Positions 4,925 through 5,947 of a stretch of 5,947 nucleotides of DNA are shown here, in pieces. The notes under the pieces were generated by a model that made no database searches, was not told where the DNA came from, and saw only the letters and a program-made list of their open reading frames with translations. Position numbers and translations under genes: made by a program. The stretch's first letter is position 1. Each line of letters starts with the position of its first letter. Source of the stretch: an uncultured Eggerthellaceae bacterium. GTDB lineage: Bacteria; Actinomycetota; Coriobacteriia; Coriobacteriales; Eggerthellaceae. Location of the stretch: NCBI GenBank assembly GCA_902497215.1, contig CABVEH010000083.1, positions 1 through 5,947 of the forward strand, read 5' to 3'.

Positions 4925-4953
4925 AATGTACTAAAACATTTGTGGAGTGTCAA
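4925..4953 (-). promoter_or_regulatory. Leftward early promoter (lytic side)
   Basis: On the minus strand a perfect -35 box TTGACA (4953-4948) is followed after 17 bp by TACATT (4930-4925), four of six matches to the consensus -10. Transcription would begin near 4918 and read into the 56-aa membrane protein and Cro-like genes. Confidence 0.75.
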
Positions 4954-4963
4954 CAAATATTTG
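4952..4963 (+). promoter_or_regulatory. Operator-like site O2
   Basis: AACAAATATTTG, part of TCAACAAATATTTG (4950-4963), 13 of 14 identical to the O1 repeat. It contains the 10-bp palindrome CAAATATTTG (4954-4963) and lies exactly between the two -35 boxes, touching both. Confidence 0.6.
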
Positions 4964-4989
4964 GCAATCTCCCAATTTTTTGTTAATAT
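4961..4989 (+). promoter_or_regulatory. Rightward repressor promoter (lysogenic side)
   Basis: TTGGCA (4961-4966), 17-bp spacer, TAATAT (4984-4989); five of six and four of six matches to consensus. Its start site would be near 4996, about 33 nt before the repressor ATG. Its -35 box lies 7 bp from that of the opposite promoter, so polymerases on the two should interfere. Confidence 0.75.
4973..4984 (-). promoter_or_regulatory. Operator-like site O3
   Basis: Minus-strand AACAAAAAATTG, 11 of 12 identical to O1, in the spacer of the rightward promoter up to its -10 box. Occupation would be expected to shut off the repressor promoter. Confidence 0.5.
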
Positions 4990-5000
4990 GGCATCGCCAT
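4988..5000. promoter_or_regulatory. Palindrome over the repressor transcription start
   Basis: ATGGC-ATC-GCCAT, a 5-bp inverted repeat beginning in the -10 box and covering the predicted start site. Its sequence is unrelated to O1-O3, so a different protein may bind it. Confidence 0.45.
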
Positions 5001-5028
5001 TGCAAACAAAATAGGAACGAGGATCGTG

Positions 5029-5451
5029 ATGGCTAGAAAGAAAACCGCGCGAGAGCGCGATGATAAAGAGGCGGGGGCGCGTTTGGCTGAAGCGCGCAAC
5101 GCTAAAGGTCTGACGCAAAAGCAGATGGCCGACGAGTTCGGGCTTACCCCGCAGGGATGGGCGAACTACGAATATGGCCGCGAGATGAAAACGAGCATGA
5201 TAAAGCAGGTCTGCGCCATCCTCGAATGCTCCCCGTCATGGCTCCTGGGCATAACGGAGGAAGGCGAGCACCTGCCTCCTGAAAGCCCCCTGCTCAAAGC
5301 CCTCAAGGAGTCGTTCGAGCAGCTGAATATAAAGGGACAAAAGAAGGTAGTCGGATACGCCGAAGACCTAACGGGAAACGTTGAGTACACGTTGCAGGTA
5401 AAAAAGGAAGAGGTGCAAGATAATCGCCTTCCCAAAGCGGTAGGGGAGTGA
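5029..5451 (+). CDS. CI-type XRE-family phage repressor, 140 aa, no peptidase domain
   Basis: After a basic tail (ARKKTARERDDKEAG), residues 17-75 form an HTH_XRE domain: ARLAEARNAKGLTQKQMADE, FGLTPQGWANYEYGREMKT, then VCAILECSPSWLLGI. GLTQKQMADEFGLTPQGWANYE (27-48) is the HTH. The C-terminal part (PLLKALKESFEQLNIKGQKK, VVGYAEDLTGNVEY) matches the short helical tail seen in many phage repressors and probably dimerises. There is no S24/LexA-type peptidase domain, so RecA-driven self-cleavage is not expected. ATG at 5029 has GAGG with 6 nt spacing; the GTG at 5026 directly before it is too close to that SD. The protein probably binds O1-O3 and keeps the leftward operon off in the lysogen. Codons are more A-rich than in the early genes. 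Confidence 0.9.
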   Translation: MARKKTARERDDKEAGARLAEARNAKGLTQKQMADEFGLTPQGWANYEYGREMKTSMIKQVCAILECSPSWLLGITEEGEHLPPESPLLKALKESFEQLNIKGQKKVVGYAEDLTGNVEYTLQVKKEEVQDNRLPKAVGE

Positions 5452-5458
5452 AGGACAG

Positions 5459-5947
5459 ATGAGCAAGGGCGAGAAGCAGAGCGCAGGGCAGACAGCCTAT
5501 AACGTCTTCATGGCGGTATTGGGATTGTGCGGCTTTTTCGGGATTACGGTTGCGCCGTCCGTGTTCGACCTGTCCAACCCCGTGATAGCTGGGTGCGTCA
5601 TAGCCGTTGCGCTGGCATGTGGATTTGCCATCGGATGGTGGGGACACGGTCGCAAGGTCGATTCCGAAGCGAAGGCGGCAGCGGCCGTCGAGAAGGCGAG
5701 GCAGGACAGCGCGAACGAAAGGCTTAGGCTGAGCCAGAAAGCGAAGGAGGAAGACGAGGCCCGCAAGACGGAGGAAAGCCGCATCGAGTTCGTGAAAGGG
5801 CTCGAATTCAAATCCAAGCAATACCTTTGGAGACTTTACAGCAGAGGTTTTGTAGACATGCCCAACGATTTGAGGGAGGGCTTCGACCGCACGTGTGGCT
5901 TTCCCGATTGGGTCGTCTACGAGCCAGTGTCGAGGGAGGACGACCGC
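5459..5947 (+). CDS. Membrane-anchored coiled-coil protein, C-terminus beyond the right edge
   Basis: The 163 visible residues contain two hydrophobic helices, about 15-34 (NVFMAVLGLCGFFGITVAP) and 41-62 (PVIAGCVIAVALACGFAIGW), then a long charged helix, about 66-112 (KVDSEAKAAAAVEKARQDS and onward), likely coiled coil, and a C-terminal soluble part with KSKQYLWRLYSRGFVDMPND and FPDWVVYEP. The YLWRLYSRG segment resembles a small winged-helix-like repeat seen in membrane proteins of phage lysogeny modules, but I cannot name the family. The ATG at 5459-5461 follows GAAGGA, an SD that starts within the TGA of the repressor gene, so both are on one lysogenic transcript. Being expressed with the repressor, a superinfection-exclusion or other lysogen-expressed role is a reasonable guess. 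Confidence 0.75.
   Translation, partial: MSKGEKQSAGQTAYNVFMAVLGLCGFFGITVAPSVFDLSNPVIAGCVIAVALACGFAIGWWGHGRKVDSEAKAAAAVEKARQDSANERLRLSQKAKEEDEARKTEESRIEFVKGLEFKSKQYLWRLYSRGFVDMPNDLREGFDRTCGFPDWVVYEPVSREDDR

Larger units (their letters stand above)
4885..5028. promoter_or_regulatory. AT-rich divergent control region (lysogeny switch)
   Basis: This 144-nt gap separates the leftward early operon from the rightward repressor gene and is sharply more AT-rich than the rest of the window. It holds two back-to-back promoters, three related 12-bp sites and two further inverted repeats, all listed separately. Confidence 0.8.

Noticed and set aside
1..5947. CRISPR array, tRNA genes or insertion sequence
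   Set aside because: No regularly spaced repeats, no tRNA T-loop pattern with matching acceptor stem, and no transposase-like frame were seen.

Overview
This window is most likely the lysogeny switch and early (lytic) operon of a temperate phage or prophage in a high-GC bacterium. Compact genes, strong Shine-Dalgarno (SD) sites, GC-rich early genes and a DUF1351/ParB-domain early module suggest a gut actinobacterium of the Coriobacteriia (Eggerthella-like). That host guess is inference from style and composition, not a match.

Layout. An AT-rich regulatory gap at about 4885-5028 divides two transcription units. Rightward (+ strand) are a CI-type XRE repressor of 140 aa (5029-5451) and an overlapping-RBS membrane/coiled-coil protein that runs off the right edge (5459-5947). 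Leftward (- strand), reading away from the gap, are a 56-aa two-helix membrane protein, a 68-aa Cro-like XRE regulator, a 93-aa unknown, a 418-nt gene-free gap, a 74-aa unknown, a 73-aa AlpA/excisionase-like HTH protein, a 167-nt hairpin-rich gap, an 81-aa single-pass membrane protein, a 141-aa unknown, a 185-aa HTH plus zinc-ribbon protein, a 404-aa ParB-domain protein, and a DUF1351 protein cut by the left edge. Most leftward genes are translationally coupled (two ATGA overlaps, one 8-nt overlap, stop codons fused to SD sites), so this is a true operon.

The switch. Two good sigma70-type promoters lie back to back with -35 boxes 7 bp apart. Three near-identical 12-bp sites (AACAAA-A/T-A-A/T-TTG) sit over or beside them, and a separate palindrome covers the start of the repressor transcript. 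This is a lambda-like arrangement in which the repressor and the Cro-like protein probably compete.

Most unusual feature. The gap between the 93-aa and 74-aa genes is bounded by a 24-bp inverted repeat with a single mismatch (3828-3851 with 4180-4203). It encloses about 330 nt that fold on paper into at least eight further mutually compatible helices, including a GCGA tetraloop hairpin. It has no credible coding potential. It looks like a large structured non-coding RNA (or, less likely, a miniature inverted-repeat element). I do not recognise it as any RNA family I know. Its transcribed strand is undecided.
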